Shown: positions 1 through 5,658, counted from the first letter of the stretch. The stretch: 7,072 bases of DNA from Nostoc sp. CHAB 5834 (GCA_020829485.1 JAIVFU010000235.1:1-7072), one strand, 5' to 3'. Notes: a model not told the origin generated them from the letters alone. Numbers and translations are program-made.

Positions 1-2
1 GC

Positions 3-122
3 CAACGCAAACATCGCCTTCACCATGATCCAATTACCGCAATACAAGGTTTGGTCAATCAACATACAGAAATTCTCTCTGTGCTTGAGTCTCAAGCCCT
101 AAAATACCAATTAGATAGCTAG
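3..122 (+). CDS. C-terminal end of an unidentified protein (partial at window edge)
   Basis: An open frame enters from the left edge and stops at TAG 120-122, giving 39 residues rich in Gln, His and Leu with no low-complexity run (it includes HHDPITAIQGLVNQ and ends KYQLDS). Of the three plus frames here, frame 2 stops early and frame 1 gives a less convincing peptide, so this frame is preferred. The likely reading is the tail of a longer plus-strand gene that starts outside the window. It overlaps the 3' end of the convergent response regulator by a few bases. I do not recognise the family, and no domain can be named from so short a tail. The call rests on frame openness and residue composition alone. 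Confidence 0.38.
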   Translation, partial: QRKHRLHHDPITAIQGLVNQHTEILSVLESQALKYQLDS

Positions 123-541
123 GGGTTGCGATCGCTCAATTGAGAGTATCCCCAAACAGGATCACCAAAATTGGACAAGACCCTTAATCCTGGCTGAAGC
201 GTAATTATAGTTGCAGTTAATCCTGGTTTGAAAATGTCTTGATTGCAGGTTTGAGCGATTAGTATTGCAGTGTCGTTACACTTAGTAGCCTTAGCAGTCA
301 GAAAAATGAAAGGGATCATAGCTGTGGTAGGATCTTGGCGCAGAGTCGAGAGAACGCCGTAACCATCTAGTTCTGGCATCATAATGTCGCAAAGCACTAA
401 ATCTGGTAGATTTTCTAGCGCCTTCTGCACACCAACAAGACCATTTTTTGCACCGATGGCTTCAAAACCTTCTGCCTCTAGGCTATCCACAAAGATATCT
501 CTGGTTTCGGTCTGATCTTCAATTACCAAAACTTTTGTCAT
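119..541 (-). CDS. Response regulator receiver protein with replaced C-terminus (probably non-functional)
   Basis: Residues 1-87 are the front two thirds of a CheY-like receiver: acidic pair E8-D9, phospho-acceptor D52 in CDIMMPELDG, and conserved T82 in FLTAK. After about residue 87 homology stops. The expected helix 4, strand 5 and the conserved Lys of a KP motif are missing. Instead there are about 53 residues (from CNDTAILIAQ) that match no receiver. Over residues 1-84 it is about 71 % identical (60/84, counted by eye) to the intact regulator just upstream, so the pair is a tandem duplication. Without strand 5 and its Lys the domain should not fold or switch normally, so I regard it as a disabled copy although the frame is open. 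No strong Shine-Dalgarno sequence precedes the ATG. It lies 77 bases downstream of its paralogue and may be co-transcribed with it. The stop overlaps the end of the convergent plus-strand frame. Confidence 0.75.
   Translation of the reverse strand: MTKVLVIEDQTETRDIFVDSLEAEGFEAIGAKNGLVGVQKALENLPDLVLCDIMMPELDGYGVLSTLRQDPTTAMIPFIFLTAKATKCNDTAILIAQTCNQDIFKPGLTATIITLQPGLRVLSNFGDPVWGYSQLSDRNP
184..226. repeat. Short direct repeat TTAATCCTGG inside the altered response-regulator tail
   Basis: The 10-mer TTAATCCTGG occurs at 184-193 and again at 217-226, 33 bases apart (a multiple of three). In the minus-strand protein this reads as two PGL-containing segments. It lies wholly within the non-receiver tail, consistent with that tail coming from another source. 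Confidence 0.5.
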
Positions 542-618
542 AGTTGGCTCTGATGTTAACTGATGAATTATTAGTCAATCAAAAGCACAAAAATTATACA
601 CAAAAATCATTTCATAGA

Positions 619-1008
619 TCATATTGATTTGACCGCCGTGCAAAGTTTACAAACTTTAGCGATCGCTGCTAGCAAACCCTCGACTGTACAAGGCTTAGTA
701 ACATAGGCATTTGCTCCTAGATCCATGCCATAGTACCGTTCCACATCGCTAGTCTTAGCAGTCAAAAAAATTAACGGAATCTTGGCTGTCAAAAAGTTCT
801 GACGCAGCGTAGTCAGAACGCCGTAACCATCTAGTTCTGGCATCAGAATGTCGCAAATCACTAAGTCAGGCAAGTACTCTTGTGCTTTATTGACACCAAC
901 ACGACCATTTTCTGCACAAATGGTATCAAAACCTTCTGCCTGCAAGCTTTCTACTAATATGTCTCGCGTTTGCGCCTCATCTTCAATTACTAAGATTTTT
1001 TTCATCAT
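619..1008 (-). CDS. Single-domain response regulator (CheY-like receiver)
   Basis: This 129-residue protein is essentially one receiver domain, the usual length for a stand-alone regulator. All switch residues are visible: acidic pair E9-D10, phospho-acceptor D53 (ICDILMPELDG), T83 in FLTAK, and K105 in the VTKP motif. It should accept phosphate from a histidine kinase and signal through protein contacts, since there is no DNA-binding or enzymatic output domain. Two adjacent ATG codons (1008-1006 and 1005-1003) could start it. The second gives MKKILVIED, the commoner family start. The upstream frame's TGA abuts the first ATG exactly (TGAATG), so translation may be coupled to the PAS fragment. 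Its damaged paralogue lies 77 bases downstream. In cyanobacteria such regulators usually sit beside a hybrid kinase; here only a PAS stump remains, so its cognate kinase is probably elsewhere or lost. Confidence 0.93.
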   Translation of the reverse strand: MMKKILVIEDEAQTRDILVESLQAEGFDTICAENGRVGVNKAQEYLPDLVICDILMPELDGYGVLTTLRQNFLTAKIPLIFLTAKTSDVERYYGMDLGANAYVTKPCTVEGLLAAIAKVCKLCTAVKSI

Positions 1009-1206
1009 TCACCAGTCTACTGGAACCTGCCACATTTGAGCAAACTTCCGATTTGAGCTAATAATATCTCCGTCACATCCAATAGCAATAACTCCGCAAT
1101 CGATAGATTCTAGAGTTGCTTGAAGTAAGGAAAGGGAATTCTCCAGTTTTGCTTTTACCCACTTGCACTCAGCCCTTTCACGATATAATAGCTGGTTGAC
1201 GAGCAA
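1009..1206 (-). pseudogene. PAS-domain fragment of a sensor histidine kinase (truncated at both ends)
   Basis: The 65-codon frame holds a charged helix (RERAECKWVKAKLENS) followed by the first half of a PAS domain: SLLQATLESIDCGVIAIG, then DGDIISSNRKFAQMW. This is the standard linker-plus-PAS opening of cyanobacterial multi-sensor kinases. It ends at TGA right after MWQVPVDW, where a PAS domain normally still has its second half to come. The HisKA and ATPase domains are absent. The only possible start is a TTG at 1206, and an in-frame stop lies eight codons upstream (1230-1228). Near 1205 the sequence changes to the end of a Uma2-type gene, so the 5' end looks like a rearrangement junction. 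The stop abuts the ATG of the intact response regulator. I read it as the relic of a kinase once paired with that regulator. A functional mini-PAS protein is possible but unlikely. Confidence 0.6.
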
Positions 1207-1362
1207 TTCTGGCTTCTGCGTAGATTTCTAACTTTGTTGTTTGGTTGTAATTTAGGGTTGAGTCCGAAATTTCAATCACTAAAAAATATCTTCAGGATAG
1301 GGATGATGGGGAAGATAGTCAGTTTCATTTCCTCGTGCGATCGCTCCTTCCGGGCAAATCAT
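1178..1362 (-). pseudogene. Uma2/DUF820-family nuclease-like gene remnant, frameshifted
   Basis: Reading from ATG 1362-1360 gives residues ending NETDYLPHHPYPEDIF, then a stop. Adding one T to the T6 run near 1281-1286 lets the frame continue as LVIEISDSTLNY, then KLEIYAEARIA. HPYPEDIF, LIEISDSTL and YAEARI are hallmark core motifs of the cyanobacterial Uma2 (DUF820) family, which has a PD-(D/E)XK nuclease-like fold. Family members normally run to about 180-200 residues. Here the N-terminal third is missing, and after ARIA the expected DYW(I/V)VNL motif is replaced by sequence belonging to the PAS fragment, with a stop at 1180-1178. The gene therefore shows a one-base deletion in a homopolymer plus loss of both ends. 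A sequencing error could explain the frameshift but not the missing termini. Family membership rests on remembered motif patterns, not a search. Confidence 0.6.
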
Positions 1363-1367
1363 TGTAA

Positions 1368-1376
1368 CTCTCTCCT
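1368..1376 (-). promoter_or_regulatory. Shine-Dalgarno sequence of the Uma2-like remnant
   Basis: AGGAGAGAG on the minus strand lies five bases before ATG 1362-1360. It is one of the best ribosome-binding sites in the window, although it now precedes a broken reading frame. It suggests that this ATG was, or became, a genuine start. Confidence 0.45.
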
Positions 1377-1385
1377 GGTAAGCTT

Positions 1386-1442
1386 TTATGATTCGCGGAT
1401 GCGTCTAATAGTAACATTGGTTGTATTTTCGGTGTCTGGCAT
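1386..1442 (-). pseudogene. Possible N-terminal scrap of a GNAT acetyltransferase
   Basis: A minus-strand frame from ATG 1442 encodes 18 residues, MPDTENTTNVTIRRIRES, then TAA at 1388-1386. 'VTIRRIRES' resembles the first beta strand of GNAT N-acetyltransferases (pattern hTIRxhxxxD), cut off at the point where the domain should begin. It sits just before the Uma2-like remnant in the same orientation. The match is short and could be chance. No strong ribosome-binding site was seen. Confidence 0.2.
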
Positions 1443-1906
1443 TTCGCGCAAGGATACCCAGTAACCACAAAGTTATGAACCTGTGGTTTACCGCTATCTA
1501 ATGGATCTTAAGTTCTAAAACTATGAGTTGAACTTAATTAGCTTATCAAGTTTGGTTTCATTTCTCTTGCTAGTTTCTAACAATATTAGGTTAACTTTAA
1601 TATATAACCGTAAAGGAATGGTACAATAACAGTGACTATTTAATCTTACATAAAGTTTAGATTGCCGCAGCACTAAAGTTACTAAATATACCACAATTTC
1701 TTAATACACAAAATAAAAAGTTAAAAATAACACTTAAACCAATCATGTTTAACTGAGAACAATGCAATGAGAGGATATTAGCGGAAGATGCTTTAAATAA
1801 ATCATTAGCATTTAAAAATAACTCAAATAGTTTCTAAGTAGTTCCAAAACTGTATGTTGCAATAATGCCAAATTGAAGAATTCTTATTTGATGTGTGTAA
1901 GCTCCT
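1443..1906. other. AT-rich spacer upstream of the NACHT gene, no gene seen
   Basis: About 460 bases of AT-rich DNA without a credible coding frame, tRNA or conserved RNA shape that I can recognise. Two structures stand out: the inverted repeat at 1508-1537 and the perfect palindrome AAGAATTCTT at 1876-1885, which ends 21 bases before the NACHT start codon and could be an operator. No convincing -35/-10 pair was found, and no good Shine-Dalgarno sequence precedes ATG 1907. An in-frame TAA at 1898-1900 rules out an earlier start. Confidence 0.5.
1508..1537. repeat. 8-bp perfect inverted repeat TTAAGTTC/GAACTTAA
   Basis: TTAAGTTC at 1508-1515 is mirrored by GAACTTAA at 1530-1537, with a 14-base gap. 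It may be a regulator site or chance in AT-rich sequence. It has no U-run typical of a terminator. Confidence 0.35.
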
Positions 1907-4219
1907 ATGGTCAAGCGATCGCTCGAAGCATCAGTTACCGGAATTCAACAAGCTAAAAAAGCGTTTGCTCATAAGGGGTGGACACAAGAAAATTTGGCTT
2001 TTGAAGTCAACTTAAAGACTCGCCAACCAATTTGGCGGTTTTTTAGTGGGCGTTCGGTTGAGCGTCATATCTTTATAGAAATTTGTTCTGTGTTGTCGTT
2101 GAATTGGCGGGAGATTGCGGCTAATCCTCCAGAAGAATTCCCTGAATCAAAAGAACTTGGTGCTGCTGAATTTTTAGATATTGATGCTCTAGTACAACAA
2201 GTGCGATCGCAACGCTTTGACAAAATTCAAGACCAGTGTGGCACTTTGCAGTTATTAGATGTTAGTCGCCCCGTTAGAATCGACGACATTTACATAGATG
2301 TCAACATTTTGGAGGAGATTGCAAGCCTTCAGTGGTTAGAGTTTTCTGACTTGCAAAAGTTTACATCAAAAGAATTTGATCACTTTGGTTTAGGTGAAGT
2401 ATCCCAAACACAAATGGCGGGGATCACGGCAGTTCAAACTTACTCAAAGCTACGGGTGTTGGGTAAACCGGGAGCAGGTAAAACCACTTTTTTACAACAT
2501 CTGGCGATTCAATGCAACCGAGGGAGATTTGCTGCAAATCGGGTTGCCATTTTTGTCACCTTAAGAGATTTTGCCGACGAAACGAGAGTTGCAGGAGAGT
2601 TCAATTTACTCAACTATATTTGCAAAGAATTCCTCACCTGTGGAATTTCAGATCCATCTGTGCTTGAAACTTTGTTGTTGTCAGGCAGAGTGTTGCTGTT
2701 GCTGGATGGATTAGATGAAGTGCTTCATCAACAGAGCATTGGTGTCGCCAATGAGATTCGCAGATTCTCTGAAAAGTATCAAAAGAATATATTTGTCGTC
2801 ACCTGCCGCACGGCGGCTAAAGCTTTCAACCTCAGACGCTTTACAGATGTTGAAATTGCCCCATTTAGTCAAGACCAAATTGTTGCTTTTGCTCAGAAAT
2901 GGTTTACAGCACTTACAAAAACGAACATCCAGAATAAACAAGAACAGGCAATTGAGTTTATTAAGAAACTAGATTTAACCGAAAACTTACAATTCCGTAG
3001 ACTTGCCGTCTCCCCCTTGTTTTTACATCTTGTCTGCTGGGTTTTTCATCACCAGAACAAATTCCCAAACCAAAAAATTGCGTTTTATAAGCAATGTTTA
3101 GACCTTCTCCTGGGCAAATGGGATGAAAGTAAAGCAATTGAGCGGGATGAAGTGTACGAAGGTTTCTTAGTATCACAAAATCTGAAGTTGCTGAGTCAGC
3201 TTGCTAGCGCGACATTTGACCAGGGTAATTACTTTTTTGAACAACGCATTGTTGAACAATACATTAGCGATTATATCTGTGATTTACCGAATGCTTCGAC
3301 GGAACCAGAGGAATTGCAATTAGATAGTGAAGGGGTACTTCAGGCGATAGAGTTACAACATGGATTACTAGCAGAACGAGTGCGGGGAATTTTCTCCTTC
3401 TCTTATTTGACGTTTCAAGAATATCTGACTGCTCGAAAAATCGTTGCCAGTTATAATTTACAACCATTAGAACGACCGTTAGAACGTCTGGTGAGTCATA
3501 TTACTGAACCCAGGTGGCGTGAAATCTTTTTGTTAACTGCTGCCATGCTGCGGAGTGCAGATTTCTTAGTACTGTTGATAAAGCAAGAAGTTGATGCGCT
3601 AGTGGCTGAAGATCCATATTTGCAAAAATTTTTAACTTGGGCAAGTCAGCCCCAACCCTTGGGGACGCTGCACCAATGGGGAAGTCAAAAGTCTCTTGCC
3701 GCTCCTGTGCCTGCTGCAATTCGGGCGTTTTATCTTGCTCTGGCTAGGACTCCTCACCTTACCCCGTACTTTGCCCTTGTCTGCATCTTCGATCAAGATA
3801 TTTTTTTGGATGCGGCATTAGATAACCTAGTAATGGAATGCAAATCTAATTTTGCCGATGCCCATGCCTGCGACGATGCTTTGAGTTATGCTTTAGCGAT
3901 CGCTCAAGATGCTGGCTTACATCAAGCTTTACAACAACTTAAAGACCTACTGCCCGATCCAGAACAAAGTAGAGAAAGCATTCAGACATGGTGGCAAACA
4001 AGTTATCCTGCTTGGATAGAACAGTTAAAAACTGCGATCGCCAAGCATCGAAACATTGAGCATCACTGGTACTTCAGCCCACAGCAACAGCAAGTATTGC
4101 AACAATATTACGATGCCAATCAGTTGCTTATCGATTGCCTTAATAGCAACTGTGAGATCACAGACGTTGTGCGGCAGGAGATTGAAGCTAGTTTGTTGTT
4201 GCCGAGTCAGCACTCCTAA
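1907..4219 (+). CDS. HTH-NACHT STAND ATPase, bacterial NLR-like (probable anti-phage defence)
   Basis: A 770-residue protein. Residues 3-72 form a helix-turn-helix-like domain typical of cyanobacterial NACHT proteins (KRSLEAS, GWTQENLA, TRQPIWRFFSGRSV, then FIEICSVLSLNW). Residues about 180-375 are the NACHT ATPase: Walker A GKPGAGKTT at 186-194, Walker B with LLLLDGLDE at 263-271 (D267, D270, E271), an arginine in the VVTCR sensor motif at 301, and the P370-containing VSPLFLHL helix. The winged-helix-like part ends with FSFSYLTFQEYLTAR at 496-510, a classic NACHT signature. Residues about 520-770 are helical and probably sense the trigger. Experimentally studied bacterial NACHT proteins protect against phages; that role is inferred here. 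No nuclease, TIR or protease effector is fused, so the HTH-like domain may be the output. The family start MVKRSL is kept. The ribosome site is weak. A HIP1 site overlaps codons 3-6. No partner gene is adjacent, and cruF converges downstream. Confidence 0.93.
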   Translation: MVKRSLEASVTGIQQAKKAFAHKGWTQENLAFEVNLKTRQPIWRFFSGRSVERHIFIEICSVLSLNWREIAANPPEEFPESKELGAAEFLDIDALVQQVRSQRFDKIQDQCGTLQLLDVSRPVRIDDIYIDVNILEEIASLQWLEFSDLQKFTSKEFDHFGLGEVSQTQMAGITAVQTYSKLRVLGKPGAGKTTFLQHLAIQCNRGRFAANRVAIFVTLRDFADETRVAGEFNLLNYICKEFLTCGISDPSVLETLLLSGRVLLLLDGLDEVLHQQSIGVANEIRRFSEKYQKNIFVVTCRTAAKAFNLRRFTDVEIAPFSQDQIVAFAQKWFTALTKTNIQNKQEQAIEFIKKLDLTENLQFRRLAVSPLFLHLVCWVFHHQNKFPNQKIAFYKQCLDLLLGKWDESKAIERDEVYEGFLVSQNLKLLSQLASATFDQGNYFFEQRIVEQYISDYICDLPNASTEPEELQLDSEGVLQAIELQHGLLAERVRGIFSFSYLTFQEYLTARKIVASYNLQPLERPLERLVSHITEPRWREIFLLTAAMLRSADFLVLLIKQEVDALVAEDPYLQKFLTWASQPQPLGTLHQWGSQKSLAAPVPAAIRAFYLALARTPHLTPYFALVCIFDQDIFLDAALDNLVMECKSNFADAHACDDALSYALAIAQDAGLHQALQQLKDLLPDPEQSRESIQTWWQTSYPAWIEQLKTAIAKHRNIEHHWYFSPQQQQVLQQYYDANQLLIDCLNSNCEITDVVRQEIEASLLLPSQHS

Positions 4220-4321
4220 TGCCCAATGCCCCTTCATTTCGCTGTAACTTTGAGCCTAGCTACAGAGATTTCTGGTGGTTCAATAGACCTCTTAGCATAA
4301 GTCGAATAGACCCCCCTTAAT

Positions 4322-4340
4322 CCCCCCTTATAAAGGGGGG
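4322..4340. terminator. GC hairpin CCCCCCTT/AAGGGGGG inside the 126-bp MITE
   Basis: A perfect 8-bp stem (4322-4329 with 4333-4340) and a 3-base loop. On the plus strand it follows the NACHT gene by about 100 bases, but only a few T's follow the stem, so termination is possible rather than clear. It is symmetrical enough to act on both converging transcripts. Confidence 0.4.
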
Positions 4341-4356
4341 AAATTTGAAATCTTGC

Positions 4357-4381
4357 CCCCTCCCCTTCACAAGGGGAGGGG
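4357..4381. terminator. GC hairpin CCCCTCCCCTT/AAGGGGAGGGG holding the cruF stop codon
   Basis: A perfect 11-bp stem (4357-4367 with 4371-4381) around a CAC loop. On the minus strand the cruF TGA (4369-4367) falls at the loop and stem edge, so the ribosome terminates inside a very stable hairpin. There is no T-run directly after it on the minus strand. Its main effect may be mRNA 3' stability or blocking read-through from the NACHT gene. Confidence 0.4.
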
Positions 4382-5263
4382 TGATTCAACGATTTTTGCA
4401 AGAGGTCTAATGGGAACTTGGACAGGTGTAGATGAGCCTTTCAACCACAGCAGTACTGCGGGAGTGACACCCAGCAACAAGCCTAGCAACACGGGTACAA
4501 AGAATCCAGCGGTTAAGCTCATGACTGTAGCGAAACCAAAATTACTTAAATAAACTGCAAAAGGTATATTAAGTTGCGATCGCTCCCAGTTAATTGGATT
4601 ATTTCTCCACAACAGTGCAGTCACAGCCATAAATACTGAGCTAGTACCCAGCCACCCCGCAAAGTTTTGGTAAGGCATTCCAAAGAAGGGGCCTGGTTGT
4701 TGCCAATACCAAAAGGGCAGGGAAGTTTGGCTCATTGCCGGATCGAGAACAAAATCCCAGGAGGTTAGTAATAAAGCACCCAAAGCGATCGCACTTATAT
4801 GCCGCCACAAGTTGGGTTTTTTGTCCACTTCTAAACCTGCGCGTGCCAGCAAGTAAGAAACAAATCCCAAATAAAACCACGACAAGGGAATTGTAAATGG
4901 GACTAAACCCGCAATCTTATAACCTAAACCGCTTAGGTAACTATAATGACCAAATGGAAAACCAGTACTGGTTCCTAGTAATTCACTTCCTAGAGAAATA
5001 AATACTGATGGCAACAGAAATGCTAAGGCGCGACTTAAACCCAAAATCCGCGTGGCATACAAGAAAACACCTGCCGCGCCTAAAATCATATAAACTACAC
5101 CGCCTCCTGCCATACTCCATTGGATGGCAGTTTTTCCAACCTCGGATAAGTTAAAAATTACTTGGGCATTAGGTACAACCAGTAGTATTCCTACCAATCC
5201 AAATACTGTTGACACGATATGACCAATGAGGCTTACGCGTTCAGCAATAACAAGTTGTCTCAT
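4367..5263 (-). CDS. cruF: Carotenoid 1',2'-hydratase (gamma-carotene hydratase) CruF
   Basis: A 298-residue integral membrane protein of the DUF422 carotenoid family. The best marks are GSELLGTSTGFPFGHYSY (92-109), SWDFVLDPAM (168-177) and PGPFFGMPYQNFAGW (190-204), set among about seven hydrophobic segments (roughly 11-31, 50-70, 76-96, 116-140, 153-168, 206-218 and 236-274). CruF adds water to the psi end of gamma-carotene, giving the 1'-hydroxyl that precedes 2'-O-glycosylation in myxoxanthophyll (myxol glycoside) synthesis in cyanobacterial membranes. The glycosyltransferase cruG, often a neighbour, is not in the window. The start ATG has AAAAAGG seven bases upstream, a good site. The ending is odd: residues 286-298 (RPLAKIVESPLPL) and the stop come from the MITE at 4284-4409, so the native tail has been replaced after a Pro-rich segment. 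All family motifs precede this point, so activity is probably kept. A second MITE lies 66 bases upstream. Confidence 0.93.
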   Translation of the reverse strand: MRQLVIAERVSLIGHIVSTVFGLVGILLVVPNAQVIFNLSEVGKTAIQWSMAGGGVVYMILGAAGVFLYATRILGLSRALAFLLPSVFISLGSELLGTSTGFPFGHYSYLSGLGYKIAGLVPFTIPLSWFYLGFVSYLLARAGLEVDKKPNLWRHISAIALGALLLTSWDFVLDPAMSQTSLPFWYWQQPGPFFGMPYQNFAGWLGTSSVFMAVTALLWRNNPINWERSQLNIPFAVYLSNFGFATVMSLTAGFFVPVLLGLLLGVTPAVLLWLKGSSTPVQVPIRPLAKIVESPLPL

Positions 5264-5329
5264 AGTAATTCCTTTTTACTCACTGCTAATGAAGCGCTAT
5301 TCATCTAGCCATTGGTTAAAAATCTCCTA

Positions 5330-5338
5330 GCATTTATT
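5330..5338. repeat. Left target-site duplication of the 320-bp MITE (GCATTTATT)
   Basis: This 9-mer abuts the left end of the element at 5339 and is repeated exactly at 5659-5667, just outside the right end. A perfect 9-bp duplication marks a transposition event and fits IS4-family chemistry. Confidence 0.8.
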
Positions 5339-5387
5339 CTGACTTTTCACGTTATGTGGAAAAGCCAGGAAAAACCTAACCCCCTAA

Positions 5388-5412
5388 CCCCCTTCCCTAC
5401 CAGGGAAGGGGG
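5388..5412. repeat. Hairpin CCCCCTTCCCT/AGGGAAGGGGG in the outer MITE
   Basis: A perfect 11-bp stem (5388-5398 with 5402-5412) and an ACC loop. It is similar in design, though not in sequence, to the hairpins of the other two miniature elements here. Confidence 0.6.
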
Positions 5413-5437
5413 AAAATTCAAAGTCTCTCTCCTAAAA

Positions 5438-5606
5438 GGCTACGGTGTACACACAAGTCTTTAAGAGTTGCGCCACAGGCTTTTGATCCCCCCAACCCCC
5501 CTTTTTAAGGGGGGCAAAAACCTCTCAAAGTCCCCCTTTTTAAGGGGGATTTAGGGGGATCTAGGATGATTTTGGTTTTCTAGAAAAATGTGTGTACACC
5601 GTAGCC
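5438..5606. mobile_element. 169-bp MITE with 18-bp perfect ends, nested in the outer MITE (inner element)
   Basis: GGCTACGGTGTACACACA at 5438-5455 is exactly inverted at 5589-5606. TAAAA flanks both ends (5433-5437 and 5607-5611), the likely 5-bp target duplication. Removing the element and one TAAAA restores TCTCTCTCC-TAAAA-GGAGAGAGA in the outer element, a perfect 9-bp stem with a 5-base loop, so the insertion went into a hairpin loop. There is no coding frame. The transposase family that uses these ends is not identified from sequence alone. Confidence 0.82.
5496..5548. repeat. Two C-rich/G-rich hairpins in the inner MITE
   Basis: CCCCCCTT/AAGGGGGG (5496-5503 with 5507-5514) and CCCCCTT/AAGGGGG (5532-5538 with 5542-5548), each with a TTT loop. 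The first stem is identical to the stem at 4322-4340 in the 126-bp element, which suggests that this hairpin module is shared between unrelated miniature elements. Confidence 0.6.
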
Positions 5607-5658
5607 TAAAAGGAGAGAGAAATAGAAGTGAGGTTTTCCAGATACCGTGAAAACTCAG

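Larger units (their letters stand above)
4284..4409. mobile_element. 126-bp MITE with TAGACCTCTT terminal inverted repeats
   Basis: The left end TAGACCTCTTAGCA (4284-4297) is mirrored by TGCAAGAGGTCTA (4397-4409). The match continues imperfectly inward through a TCG and a GAAT block, giving ends of roughly 25 bases with one or two indels. There is no room for a transposase, so it is a miniature element. If the outer TA on each side is the duplicated target, the mobilising enzyme would be of a TA-targeting type such as IS630/mariner; this is inference. Two GC-rich hairpins fill the interior. The element lies between the NACHT stop and cruF, and its right end is read as the last 13 codons of cruF. 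Confidence 0.75.
5339..5658. mobile_element. 320-bp non-autonomous IS4-like MITE (outer element)
   Basis: The 25-bp ends at 5339-5363 and 5634-5658 are inverted copies with three mismatches. Both begin CTGA and share TTTTCACG, TAT and TGGAAAA blocks. They are flanked by the exact 9-bp duplication GCATTTATT. CTGA ends with a 9-bp duplication are typical of the IS4 family (IS10 and IS50 are the textbook cases), so an IS4-type transposase probably moved it; this is inference from end structure. The element carries no coding frame. Removing the inner element and one 5-bp duplication leaves an ancestral element of about 146 bp. It sits 66 bases upstream of the cruF start and may have displaced or altered that promoter. 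Confidence 0.85.

Noticed and set aside
271..280. TGTCGTTACA near the break in the first response regulator, resembling TGTCG-type repeats at ends of CRISPR-associated Tn7-like elements
   Set aside because: Only one short copy is present, with no inverted partner, no array of repeats and no transposition genes.
1234..1464. 76-codon plus-strand open frame
   Set aside because: It is the antisense shadow of the Uma2-like relic, whose motifs are on the minus strand. It has no recognisable domain or ribosome site.
2711..3719. Several minus-strand and alternate-frame open frames within the NACHT gene
   Set aside because: They lie fully inside a long gene with clear family motifs and show no domain of their own.
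4641..4880. 79-codon minus-strand open frame inside cruF
   Set aside because: It is the same strand in another frame of a gene with intact conserved motifs, so it is a shadow.
4313..5565. C-rich and G-rich repeated blocks, considered as a CRISPR array or G-quadruplex cluster
   Set aside because: The blocks pair as hairpins inside MITEs, and there is no regular repeat-spacer spacing.
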